This document shows, one piece after another, positions 46,001 through 53,444 of a stretch of 64,000 nt of DNA (its first letter is position 1; every line of letters starts with the position of its first letter). The notes under the pieces were generated by a model. The model was given only the letters and a program-made list of their open reading frames with translations. It was not told where the DNA came from and searched no databases. The stretch lies in contig NZ_CANLGX010000001.1 of assembly GCF_947490415.1 (NCBI RefSeq), forward strand, positions 1,037,160 to 1,101,159, given 5' to 3'. The stretch comes from an uncultured Eudoraea sp. GTDB lineage: Bacteria; Bacteroidota; Bacteroidia; Flavobacteriales; Flavobacteriaceae. The translations under genes were made by a program, and so were the position numbers.

Positions 46001-47385
46001 ATCAGGATGATAAACTGACCAAAAATTGCTGAGTTCATCATCTTAGACGCCCCTTCGTAAGTTATTTTATCCGTGAATATTAATTTTTCAGAACGGGATA
46101 ATTTACTCATCTCATCGCGTTTTCCGGTGATTTGAAACGCAATGAATTCAACTATAATTACAGCCCCATCTATAATTATTCCAAAGTCGATGGCGCCTAA
46201 GCTCATCAAATTTGCGTCTACATTAAAAAGGTACATCATAAAAATAGCAAAAAGCAAACTGAGCGGAATTACGGAGGCTACCACTAAACCTGAACGTAAA
46301 TTGCCCAATAGCAGGACCACAACAAAAATTACGATCAGACAGCCAAAAATCAAATTTTCAGTCACCGTAAAGGTTGTTTTATTTATAAGCTCACTTCTAT
46401 CCAGGAAGGCGTTGATTTGTACCCCTTCAGGTAATGTTTTTGAGATTGAAGAAACTCGTTCTTTAACGGCATCAATTACCTGTTTGGAGTTTGCATCTTT
46501 AAGCATCATTACCTGCCCCAAAACCTTTTCACCCTCACCATTGGCTGTGATAGCTCCAAAACGCGTGGCACTTCCGAAACCAACTTTAGCCACATCTTTT
46601 ATATAGATTGGGACTGAATTCTCATTTTTTACTACAATGTTTTCGATGTCTTCCAAAGAAGCGGCTAAGCCTTCGCCCCGAATAAAATAGGCCTGATTTA
46701 CTTTTTCGATATAACCACCACCTGTAACACTATTGTTCAATTCCAGGGCATTTATGACCTCTTTTGCGGTGATTTTCATCGCGTTTAGTTTTTCCGTACT
46801 AATTGCAACTTCATATTGTTTTAAAAAGCCTCCCCAGGTATTAACTTCAACAACCCCGGGAATACCCGAGAGTTGTCTTTTTACCACCCAGTCCTGAATA
46901 GTTCTTAAGTCTGCAGTTGAATATTTTCCTTTATATCCCGGTTTTACATCAAGGATATACTGATAGATTTCTCCTAGTCCCGTAGTAATTGGCCCCATTT
47001 CCGGCCTACCGAAACCTTCAGGGATTTTCTCTGAGGCTGATTTAATCTTTTCGGCAATTAACTGACGGGGCAGATATGTTCCCATTTTATCTTCAAAGAC
47101 AATGGTCACAACCGATAATCCAAATTTAGAAATAGACCTGATTTCCAGGACACCGGGTAAATTCGCCATTTCAAGCTCAACAGGATAGGTAATAAACTGC
47201 TCCATGTCTTGGGTAGACAGACTTCTCGAAGTGGTAATTACCTGAACCTGATTATTTGTAACATCCGGAACGGCACCAATAGATATCTGGGTTAGGGAAT
47301 ACAGCCCAAATCCAATTAAAATTATGGTGAATAAGAGGATAATAAACTTCTTCTTAATACTGAATTCTATAATACGTGATAACAT
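43048..47385 (-). CDS. CusA/CzcA-type heavy-metal RND pump fused to TolC domain
   Basis: A 1445-residue fusion. Residues 1 to about 1030 are the RND pump, with the HME signature DFGIIIDGAVIIVEF holding the D-D-E proton relay, and GIAVLNGIVLIEHF in the second half. After about residue 1045 a second hydrophobic leader (LLIAAILFTPVLSAQ) begins a TolC/OEP domain (GLTLNELMEIALENNAGI to the end). The fusion is open through its whole length without a frameshift. It would export Cu, Ag, Zn, Co or Cd with the adaptor gene downstream. Either the leader stays as a membrane anchor or the TolC part is released by processing. Confidence 0.92.
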   Translation of the reverse strand: MLSRIIEFSIKKKFIILLFTIILIGFGLYSLTQISIGAVPDVTNNQVQVITTSRSLSTQDMEQFITYPVELEMANLPGVLEIRSISKFGLSVVTIVFEDKMGTYLPRQLIAEKIKSASEKIPEGFGRPEMGPITTGLGEIYQYILDVKPGYKGKYSTADLRTIQDWVVKRQLSGIPGVVEVNTWGGFLKQYEVAISTEKLNAMKITAKEVINALELNNSVTGGGYIEKVNQAYFIRGEGLAASLEDIENIVVKNENSVPIYIKDVAKVGFGSATRFGAITANGEGEKVLGQVMMLKDANSKQVIDAVKERVSSISKTLPEGVQINAFLDRSELINKTTFTVTENLIFGCLIVIFVVVLLLGNLRSGLVVASVIPLSLLFAIFMMYLFNVDANLMSLGAIDFGIIIDGAVIIVEFIAFQITGKRDEMSKLSRSEKLIFTDKITYEGASKMMNSAIFGQFIILIVFIPILSLSGVEGKMFRPMALAFSFALIGAMILCFTYVPVVSSLFLKPSDPSKKNISFYIMRWLNDSFAPTIHWAFKRKKIVLGLAVMVLLLTIPFFVSLGGEFVPTLDEGDFVIQPVLKTGTSLSKTVETTTKIEQILLNNFPEVKQVVTRIGAAEVPTDPMSMEESDVIIILNSKKEWVSANSKDELANKFKEALSILPGIEVEFTQPIEMRFNELITGVKADIAIKIFGEDLEILSKIGNQIKSLIENVNGAADITVEKIVGLPQMNVRYKREKIARYGLNIKELNDMIAMGFAGKKVGSVYEGEKRFDLVVRLTNDNRQDIDNLKNLFVDLPSNGKIPLSELADISYQKGAAKISRDDTKRRIVVGINVRNRDLQSVVDDAQNLINDHIKLPAGYSISYGGQFENLQSAKSRLMVAVPIALALIFVLLYLAFRSIKETLIIFTAIPLASVGGVLLLWLRDLPFSISAGVGFIALFGIAVLNGIVLIEHFKELKIEKFESMEALIIKGTKDRLRAVLLTASAAALGFLPMAISTNVGAEVQRPLATVVIGGLVSATFLTLIVLPVLYSIFNKPGKLEVKRLLKKNNSNALLIAAILFTPVLSAQESGLTLNELMEIALENNAGIKAESLKVDKSDAMISSAFSFDKTRVYYEYDQNNLAINGEPINVFGVQQDFLFPTVYFSKKKVNKAGYNLEASAYEIQKKRLKKEVTARFYNYQYAKEKEFIYKQIDSLFRDFATIAERRFELGETNYLEKITTQSRQKQIQIKLDEAEQDVVLAYVNLIKIVQVEDSINIRMAAQKKVELNPMALENSIELEYYSNRVNLFDNERKYEKQLLLPDLSLSYFLGSNSNLNQNLYGYYLGLKIPLLFFGQSSKIKASSIARDIAVEQSKEYEVQLNVEYMALNAELIKQEKALKYYEDEGTAISDEILKMATLSFKNGEINYFQYILSLENAYKIKLDYLNSLNDYNQTVIAINYLTY

Positions 47386-47464
47386 AATCCATGGAATAAT
47401 GATTGATAATCATGCATAATTGGTAAGGAAAATTATGCCTGCGAAAAAAATAAACCAAGATGAA

Positions 47465-47869
47465 CTATACCGCGCGGGGGGGTTGGAAAGGGGCTTCTTT
47501 CTCGCAATTAGAATATGAAGCCTGATAAAAGAAATCTGTAGCTGAAGTTACCAAATCGTCAACGGGTTTAATATAATATGCTTGCAAATCCTTCACCATA
47601 AAAGCTGAAAGCAAGGTCATATGGGGTTGGTGCTGAAATGGCAATTCTTCGTGTTCTTGTTTTTCTTCCTGATGTTTTTTATTATGGTCTGCTTCAAGCT
47701 CTCCATAATGCTTGGAAATAAAGACAAACAAGTTATCTCCATATTTCTCAGAATGAAATTTGGCATGCTCTATTAATTCACTAAGATCAACAAGATCACT
47801 GATACAAATGTTGAAACTTTGTATCAGAATAAGGAAAGAAGCTGTTATGGAAACTAGTTTTACCATCAT
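47465..47869 (-). CDS. His-rich small secreted protein at the head of the metal-efflux operon
   Basis: A 134-residue protein with an N-terminal hydrophobic segment (MVKLVSITASFLILIQSFNIC) and a central His/Glu/Lys-rich stretch (HYGELEADHNKKHQEEKQEHEELPFQHQPHM) that could bind metal. Tandem ATG codons at the start. It precedes the CusA-TolC gene by 79 bp in the same direction. I know of no assigned function; a metal-sensing or chaperone role is inference. Confidence 0.7.
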   Translation of the reverse strand: MMVKLVSITASFLILIQSFNICISDLVDLSELIEHAKFHSEKYGDNLFVFISKHYGELEADHNKKHQEEKQEHEELPFQHQPHMTLLSAFMVKDLQAYYIKPVDDLVTSATDFFYQASYSNCEKEAPFQPPRAV

Positions 47870-47908
47870 AATCCTTGAGTAAATATACGATAATCTGTAA
47901 TATTCTAA

Positions 47909-48718
47909 TTAATCCTCCTCCTCCTCAACGATTTCATAGGGGATAGTATCTATTATATAACTCAAGGCTTTAATTCTCGCATCGGTTTTTCTATCGGCGT
48001 TTATAATTATCCAGGGAGATTGTTTTAAATCTGTGTGTTCAAACATTTTTAACTTGAACTCGGTGTATTCATCCCACAGCTCCTGCGCTTTGCGATCAAC
48101 GGCGGTCATTTTCCATTTTTTTAACGGATTAGATGTAATTTCCTTAAACCGAAAAGCTTGTTCCTCCTTTGTAATGGAAAAATAGAATTTTATTAAATAT
48201 GTATCAGAATCCATAATCATTCTTTCAAAACTATTCACATGTTTCATAAAATTCTGATACTGTTGTTTAGTGCAAAAACCGTTAACGGGTTCAACAACAG
48301 CCCGATTATACCAACTTCGGTCAAAAAATACCATTTCACCTGGTTTTGGTAGCTTATTTACATAGCGCTGAAAATACCATTGCCCTCTTTCTTCAACTGT
48401 TGGTTTGGGCAAAGCAACAATCTTGTATTGCCTGGGATTAATATATGCTGTGATTCTTCTTATGGCCCCGCCTTTGCCGGCTGCATCGCGGCCTTCAAAA
48501 ATTACAACTATTTTCTTATTTTTTGCTATTACCCAATTTTGAAGTTTTATGAGTTCTGTCTGAAGCTCTTTAATTTTCATTTCATGCTTTGCCGAACGCA
48601 AGGCCTTTTCAACATTAGTCTTTTTATCAGAGAACAGACTTTTCAATCCCAATGAAGAGTTCAATAATGAAATGTCATCTTCACTAAGCTGAATTTGTTT
48701 CGTATCCTTTGTAGTCAT
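47909..48718 (-). CDS. ppk2: Polyphosphate kinase 2 family protein, copy 2
   Basis: A 269-residue kinase that moves phosphate between polyphosphate and nucleotides. Walker A FEGRDAAGKGGAIRR, Walker B FFDRSWYNRAVVEP and lid NPLKKWKMTAVD are all present. It is 3 bp downstream of the paralogue 48722-49567, so the two are one operon. The C-terminus ends in an acidic EEEED tail. Whether it acts on NMP or NDP cannot be read. Confidence 0.92.
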   Translation of the reverse strand: MTTKDTKQIQLSEDDISLLNSSLGLKSLFSDKKTNVEKALRSAKHEMKIKELQTELIKLQNWVIAKNKKIVVIFEGRDAAGKGGAIRRITAYINPRQYKIVALPKPTVEERGQWYFQRYVNKLPKPGEMVFFDRSWYNRAVVEPVNGFCTKQQYQNFMKHVNSFERMIMDSDTYLIKFYFSITKEEQAFRFKEITSNPLKKWKMTAVDRKAQELWDEYTEFKLKMFEHTDLKQSPWIIINADRKTDARIKALSYIIDTIPYEIVEEEED

Positions 48719-48721
48719 CTT

Positions 48722-49567
48722 TTATATATCAATTTGTTCAATATGCCTGTAATACCTGAGAACTACGTTAGGATCTGGTAATATGCTTGTTTTGTGTTTT
48801 GTTTTTCTTGTATAATCAAACCTGGAAAGCACATAACGAATACTCTCAAGACGGGCAGTCTTTTTGTTATTGGCTTTTACAATTATCCATGGACTGAAAG
48901 TGGTGTGCGTTTTGGAAAACATTTGTTCTTTATAATAACTGTATTTATCCCATAAGGCCTGGCCCTTTTTATCTACCGGACTAAATTTCCATTTTTTTAA
49001 CGGATTTAATAACCGACTTTCTATTCGCTTCTTTTGTTCTTTTTTAGAAATAGAAAACCAAAATTTTATAAGCTGAATACCATCTTCATAGAGCATATGT
49101 TCAAACCCGGGAACCTGAACCATAAATTGTTTATAATCATGCTTATCACAAAAACCCATTACGGGTTCAACCACTGCTCTGTTATACCAACTTCTGTCAA
49201 AAAAAACAATTTCTCCGGGATTTGGAAGTTCCTTAATATATCTCCTAAAATACCATTGTCCGCCTTCAACGTCGGAGGGTTTAGAAAGCGCAACAACTCT
49301 CATTGATCTTGGATTAAGGTGTTCGGTAAAACGTTTAATAGCCCCTCCTTTACCTGCTGCGTCCCTGCCTTCAAAAATTATAGCGACTCTTAGTTTTTTT
49401 TTAATTACCCACCGCTGTAAGTTTACCAGCTCTATCTGTAAAAGTTTAAGTTCTTCTTCATACCGAAGCGTATTAAGTACCTTGGAAATGTCCATTTCCT
49501 TTTGATTGGCTATGGCAATTAGGTCTTTTCTCTTTTTAGCGTTAAGAAGATCTTCCGGTAAAAACAT
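48722..49567 (-). CDS. ppk2: Polyphosphate kinase 2 family protein, copy 1
   Basis: A 281-residue PPK2 with Walker A FEGRDAAGKGGAIKR, Walker B FFDRSWYNRAVVEPVMGFC and lid NPLKKWKFSPVD. It is clearly paralogous to the downstream gene but diverged at both ends. The upstream gap to the divergent S9 peptidase is 220 bp with no gene. Two PPK2 genes in tandem suggest different nucleotide preferences. Confidence 0.92.
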   Translation of the reverse strand: MFLPEDLLNAKKRKDLIAIANQKEMDISKVLNTLRYEEELKLLQIELVNLQRWVIKKKLRVAIIFEGRDAAGKGGAIKRFTEHLNPRSMRVVALSKPSDVEGGQWYFRRYIKELPNPGEIVFFDRSWYNRAVVEPVMGFCDKHDYKQFMVQVPGFEHMLYEDGIQLIKFWFSISKKEQKKRIESRLLNPLKKWKFSPVDKKGQALWDKYSYYKEQMFSKTHTTFSPWIIVKANNKKTARLESIRYVLSRFDYTRKTKHKTSILPDPNVVLRYYRHIEQIDI

Positions 49568-49787
49568 TTGGTGCTTGTATTAGGTAAAGAGCTTATTTTG
49601 AAAACATAAGTTTTGATTGTCTCTTAAAATTTGGTCGTAACTATAAAGATACTAATTTTGATCAATAATTTTAACACATTCAGACTTGTTTTTCTTTCAA
49701 ATTAATCCTCAAAATAAAGGCTTGCCTGTAAATTGTTTTAATTCATGTTAATGATTAAGTTTAAAAAGTATTTCAAAATCTTATTCT

Positions 49788-51833
49788 ATGATTCTTAGGA
49801 AAATATGTTATGTGATAATTTTATTATTTATTGGATTTCAGGCTTATACTCAAAAACAAAAGTTTAGTTACCTGGATGTTTTTGAACTTGAATATGTTTC
49901 TGATCCGCAAATAGCTCCTGATGGTGCCCGGATAGCTTATAGGAGGATGGGTTTTGACATAATGAAAGATAAGGCTGATGGTAACCTTTGGATAATTAAT
50001 TCTGATGGTTCGGGACATCAAAAGCTTACGTCGCACGAAGTAAGTGAACAAAGTCCCCGATGGTCTCCAAGTGGAGATAGGATTGCATTTATTAGTACAA
50101 CCGGTGAAGGTTCTGAAATTTTTATGTATTGGTTAGATAGTGGGAAGTTGGCAAAAATTAGCCAGCTCCCATTTAGTCCGAGTGCAATAGCATGGTCACC
50201 TAAGGGCGACCAATTGGCATTTTCTATGAATGTTGAAAAAGAACCTCCGGTAATTGCAAAAATCCCAAAGAAACCTGAAGGAGCAATATGGGCTGAAAAA
50301 CCAAGAATTACAGATCGGTTATATCATGAGGCAGATGGGCGGGGTTATATAAAGCCTGGCTTTAATCACATCTTTGTAATTCCGGCTCAAGGAGGAGCAA
50401 TTAGACAGGTGACGGCGGATGATTACCACCATAGAGGAAAGCTTTCATGGTCTGCGGATGGGAATAAAATATTTTTCTCGGGAAATAGAACGGAGAACTG
50501 GGAATATGATTTTCGAAACAGTGAGATATATGAGGTGGAGGTTGCAACAGGCCGTATAAAGGCCTTAACTGATAGGAAGGGGCCCGATAACAACCCGGCT
50601 GTATCACCAAATGGGAAATATGTTGCTTATTTGGGATTTCAGGATAAAGTACAAACGTATCAGGTTGAACAATTACATATTATGAAAACTGATGGTACAG
50701 GGGGCAGGGTATTATCTAAAGATCTTGACAGGAGTATTTCGGGTATGATTTGGGACGCAAAGAATACAGGACTCTATATTTCATATGATGATAAAGGAAA
50801 CACCAAAGTTGGGTATATTTCATTAGATGGGAAAATTACCAAACTGGCGAATGATCTCGGAGGCACTTCTATAGGGCGGCCCTATGCCGGCGGATCATTT
50901 AGCGTATCTAAAGATGGCACGATCGCCTATACACAAAGCAGACCTGATTACCCGGCTGAGCTGGCGACAATGAGTTTAAAGTCTAAAAGAACAAATAAGA
51001 TTACTGCTCTTAATAAAGCTCTTTTTGACTATAGGATGTTGGGTAATGTTGAAGAAGTTTGGTACAAATCCTCTGTGGATCAGAGAGAACTTCAAGGCTG
51101 GGTGGTCTACCCGCCAAATTATGACGAGAATAAAAAATATCCATTTCTGGTTGAAAATCATGGAGGACCGGTTCTTAACTATGGTGACAGGTTCTCGGCG
51201 GAGATACAACTATATGCAGCGGCAGGTTATATAGTTTTTTATCCTAACGCCAGGGGAAGCACAAGCTATGGGGAGGAATTTGGAAATCTGTTATACAATA
51301 ATTACCCGGGTGACGACTACCATGATGTCATGGATGGAGTTGATTATTGTATAAATAAGGGAATTGCTCATCAAGACCAACTGTATGTTACAGGGGGAAG
51401 CGCGGGGGGTATTATGACTGCATGGATAATTGGTAAAAACAACAGGTTCAAAGCTGCAGTGGTAGCAAAACCGGTGATGAACTGGATAAGCAAAACCCTG
51501 GTTGCGGATAATTATTTTGGATATGCCAATTCCCGGTATCCGGGTCAGCCCTGGGAAAATTTTGAAGGCTATTGGAAATTTTCTCCCTTGTCTCTCGTTG
51601 GTAATATAGAAACACCAACAATGGTAATGGTTGGAATGGAAGATTTAAGAACACCTCCAAGTGAAGCCAAACAGCTTTATCACGCCTTAAAATTAAGGAA
51701 AATTGAAACCGTGTTGGTGGAGATCCCTGCCGCGGGTCATGGTATTGCGAGCAGACCAAGTAATTTAATTACAAAAGTTGCGCATACCCTGGCATGGTTT
51801 GAGAAATACAGGCAAGAAAGTCAAAATGACTAG
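49788..51833 (+). CDS. S9 family prolyl-oligopeptidase-like serine peptidase
   Basis: A 681-residue periplasmic peptidase with a signal peptide (MILRKICYVIILLFIGFQAYTQ). An N-terminal seven-bladed propeller of PD40/WD40-like repeats (YVSDPQIAPDGARIAYRR, SPRWSPSGDRIAFIS) is followed by the alpha/beta-hydrolase domain. The nucleophile Ser is in GGSAGG (about residue 538), Asp in GMEDLRTPP (about 617) and His in AAGHGI (about 649). It cleaves oligopeptides, as dipeptidyl or acylaminoacyl peptidase. A small gene follows after 3 bp. Confidence 0.92.
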   Translation: MILRKICYVIILLFIGFQAYTQKQKFSYLDVFELEYVSDPQIAPDGARIAYRRMGFDIMKDKADGNLWIINSDGSGHQKLTSHEVSEQSPRWSPSGDRIAFISTTGEGSEIFMYWLDSGKLAKISQLPFSPSAIAWSPKGDQLAFSMNVEKEPPVIAKIPKKPEGAIWAEKPRITDRLYHEADGRGYIKPGFNHIFVIPAQGGAIRQVTADDYHHRGKLSWSADGNKIFFSGNRTENWEYDFRNSEIYEVEVATGRIKALTDRKGPDNNPAVSPNGKYVAYLGFQDKVQTYQVEQLHIMKTDGTGGRVLSKDLDRSISGMIWDAKNTGLYISYDDKGNTKVGYISLDGKITKLANDLGGTSIGRPYAGGSFSVSKDGTIAYTQSRPDYPAELATMSLKSKRTNKITALNKALFDYRMLGNVEEVWYKSSVDQRELQGWVVYPPNYDENKKYPFLVENHGGPVLNYGDRFSAEIQLYAAAGYIVFYPNARGSTSYGEEFGNLLYNNYPGDDYHDVMDGVDYCINKGIAHQDQLYVTGGSAGGIMTAWIIGKNNRFKAAVVAKPVMNWISKTLVADNYFGYANSRYPGQPWENFEGYWKFSPLSLVGNIETPTMVMVGMEDLRTPPSEAKQLYHALKLRKIETVLVEIPAAGHGIASRPSNLITKVAHTLAWFEKYRQESQND

Positions 51834-51836
51834 CTT

Positions 51837-52277
51837 ATGAAAGGAAAAAAAAGGCATTGGTTTTGGAATTTACTTATAGTCCTAACTGTAATTGTCTGTA
51901 TATTAAGTTTTTTAGCACATTATAAAAATTGGATATGGAAAAAGCCAGATAGAATCGAAATTTTATCCGGAGTATATTATATGGAGTTACCATTTAATAC
52001 GATGAATGAAGTATCCATGGTAAGCAAAATCCCCTCTTTGGATCGTAAAAATGGTTTTTCGGCCTGGGAAAAGGAAAAGGGGATTTTTAAAGATTCCCTG
52101 AATGAAGAAAAACTCGTTTATGTTTATGTAGACAACTTACGCCATCCAAAAATCAGATTAACCTACAACGATTCCCTTCTGCTTTTTATCAATTTGACTG
52201 ATTCAGTTAAAACAAAAGAGCTATATCTTTACCTCGAAGAAAAAATAGATACCCAGGAGATACAATTAATTCAGTAA
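51837..52277 (+). CDS. Single-pass membrane protein of unknown function
   Basis: A 146-residue protein with a basic N-terminus and one membrane helix (FWNLLIVLTVIVCILSFLAHY), followed by a periplasmic region with no recognised domain. The start is 3 bp after the S9 peptidase stop, so it is co-transcribed. I do not recognise a family. Confidence 0.65.
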   Translation: MKGKKRHWFWNLLIVLTVIVCILSFLAHYKNWIWKKPDRIEILSGVYYMELPFNTMNEVSMVSKIPSLDRKNGFSAWEKEKGIFKDSLNEEKLVYVYVDNLRHPKIRLTYNDSLLLFINLTDSVKTKELYLYLEEKIDTQEIQLIQ

Positions 52278-52315
52278 AACGGAGTTTCCTAGTACAAAAC
52301 AAATAATTTATTCTA

Positions 52316-52723
52316 ATGAAGTTATTATTTCTAAATCTGCTACTTTTACCTTTTATGATGTTTTCTCAGAACAAACTTTCGGTAGACGTAACCGGGGTTA
52401 AAAGCAATAACGGCAGTGTACTTGTTGCAGTATACGATAGTTCGGATAGTTTTTTGGATTCAGATAAAATGTTTTCAGGAGGTAGCAGTAAAGCAGAATT
52501 AGGGAATACATTGGTTATAATTGATGATTTACCGGATGGGGAATATGCACTGGCAATTTTTCATGATGAAGATGGTGATGACGAATTGGATACCAACTGG
52601 ATTGGAATACCAAAAGAACCTATTTGTTTTTCAATTGGAAAGATGAAAACATTTGGGCCTCCAAAATATAGTGAATGCGCGTTCAAAGTAGAGGGAGATA
52701 AAAAAATCCAGGTTTCTCTTTAA
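52316..52723 (+). CDS. DUF2141 domain-containing secreted protein
   Basis: A 135-residue protein with a signal peptide (MKLLFLNLLLLPFMMFSQ). The core IDDLPDGEYALAIFHDEDGDDELDTNWIGIPKEP is the DUF2141 signature, with a Ca-binding-like Asp-rich loop. The fold is a beta-sandwich of the transthyretin type. Function unknown. Confidence 0.87.
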   Translation: MKLLFLNLLLLPFMMFSQNKLSVDVTGVKSNNGSVLVAVYDSSDSFLDSDKMFSGGSSKAELGNTLVIIDDLPDGEYALAIFHDEDGDDELDTNWIGIPKEPICFSIGKMKTFGPPKYSECAFKVEGDKKIQVSL

Positions 52724-52898
52724 TAAAATTCACTTCATGTTTCTTTTCAGGCCAATTTGTGTGAAACCACACTACTATTAGCGCAATCACACAAGGCCGA
52801 GACTAAAATAAAAATTAGAAAAGGAGAATATTTTTTTCATTTATTGAATAAATTATCCTTTGAAGTATTCCCGGACTATCTGTATATTTAAAACTATT

Positions 52899-53291
52899 AT
52901 GGAGACTATTCTAATTGTTCAGTTACTAGGTGCTTTACTGGGATTACTAGCCGTGGTGTTTGGTGCGTTTGGGGCTCATACACTAAAGAAATCCCTCTCG
53001 GAAGCACAGCTTAAAAGTTTTGAAACAGGCGTAAAGTATCAAATGTACCATGCTATTTTGTTGCTTGTCCTGGGATTTAATCTGGGTTTCACCACAGCTT
53101 TGGAGAAAAATATGGCCTATTGCATTATCATAGGCACTTTTCTTTTTTCCTTTAGCATATATGCACTTTCTATAGGTGCCTCAAAGGGGAAATCCTTGAA
53201 ATTTTTAGGACCTGTTACTCCTTTGGGCGGATTGCTCTTGATAATGGGCTGGGGGTTGCTGTTTTATTCCTTTATTGCAAATATGGTATAA
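52899..53291 (+). CDS. DUF423 family membrane protein
   Basis: A 130-residue inner-membrane protein with four helices. LAVVFGAFGAHTLKKSLSEAQLKSFETGVKYQMYHAI is the DUF423 signature. I place the start at ATG 52899 (METILIVQLLG); the frame extends upstream only to a TTG. Function unknown. It converges on the small Cys-rich gene 53294-53443 with 2 bp between. Confidence 0.87.
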   Translation: METILIVQLLGALLGLLAVVFGAFGAHTLKKSLSEAQLKSFETGVKYQMYHAILLLVLGFNLGFTTALEKNMAYCIIIGTFLFSFSIYALSIGASKGKSLKFLGPVTPLGGLLLIMGWGLLFYSFIANMV

Positions 53292-53293
53292 TC

Positions 53294-53443
53294 TTAATGA
53301 CATCCGCAATTGCCCTGTTCACATGAGCCTTTGGTCGCTTTTTTGGAAGAAAACAGACGCTTAGGCAGGAAGTACTTTTTGGCTATATAAAATATGGCAA
53401 TAGCTAAAGTCAGATAAACCAATATGGGTTGCAGTACACTCAT
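53294..53443 (-). CDS. FeoB-associated Cys-rich membrane protein
   Basis: A 49-residue protein found by reading the minus strand after feoB: ATG at 53441-53443, TAA at 53294-53296. One N-terminal membrane helix (PILVYLTLAIAIFYIA), a basic middle, and a Cys-rich end (GSCEQGNCGCH). Such proteins accompany FeoB in Bacteroidota and may help iron entry or act like FeoC. It starts one base after the feoB stop, so coupling is likely. Confidence 0.88.
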   Translation of the reverse strand: MSVLQPILVYLTLAIAIFYIAKKYFLPKRLFSSKKATKGSCEQGNCGCH

Positions 53444-53444
53444 C

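Noticed and set aside
46142..46606. 154-codon open frame antisense to the CusA-type pump
   Set aside because: Shadow of the pump gene; Ile/Lys/Thr/Ser-rich translation without motifs.
52750..52798. Inverted repeat GGCC...TTGTGTGA / TCACACAA...GGCC before the DUF423 gene
   Set aside because: It can fold but lacks a T tail and has a 22-base loop; no regulator or function can be assigned.
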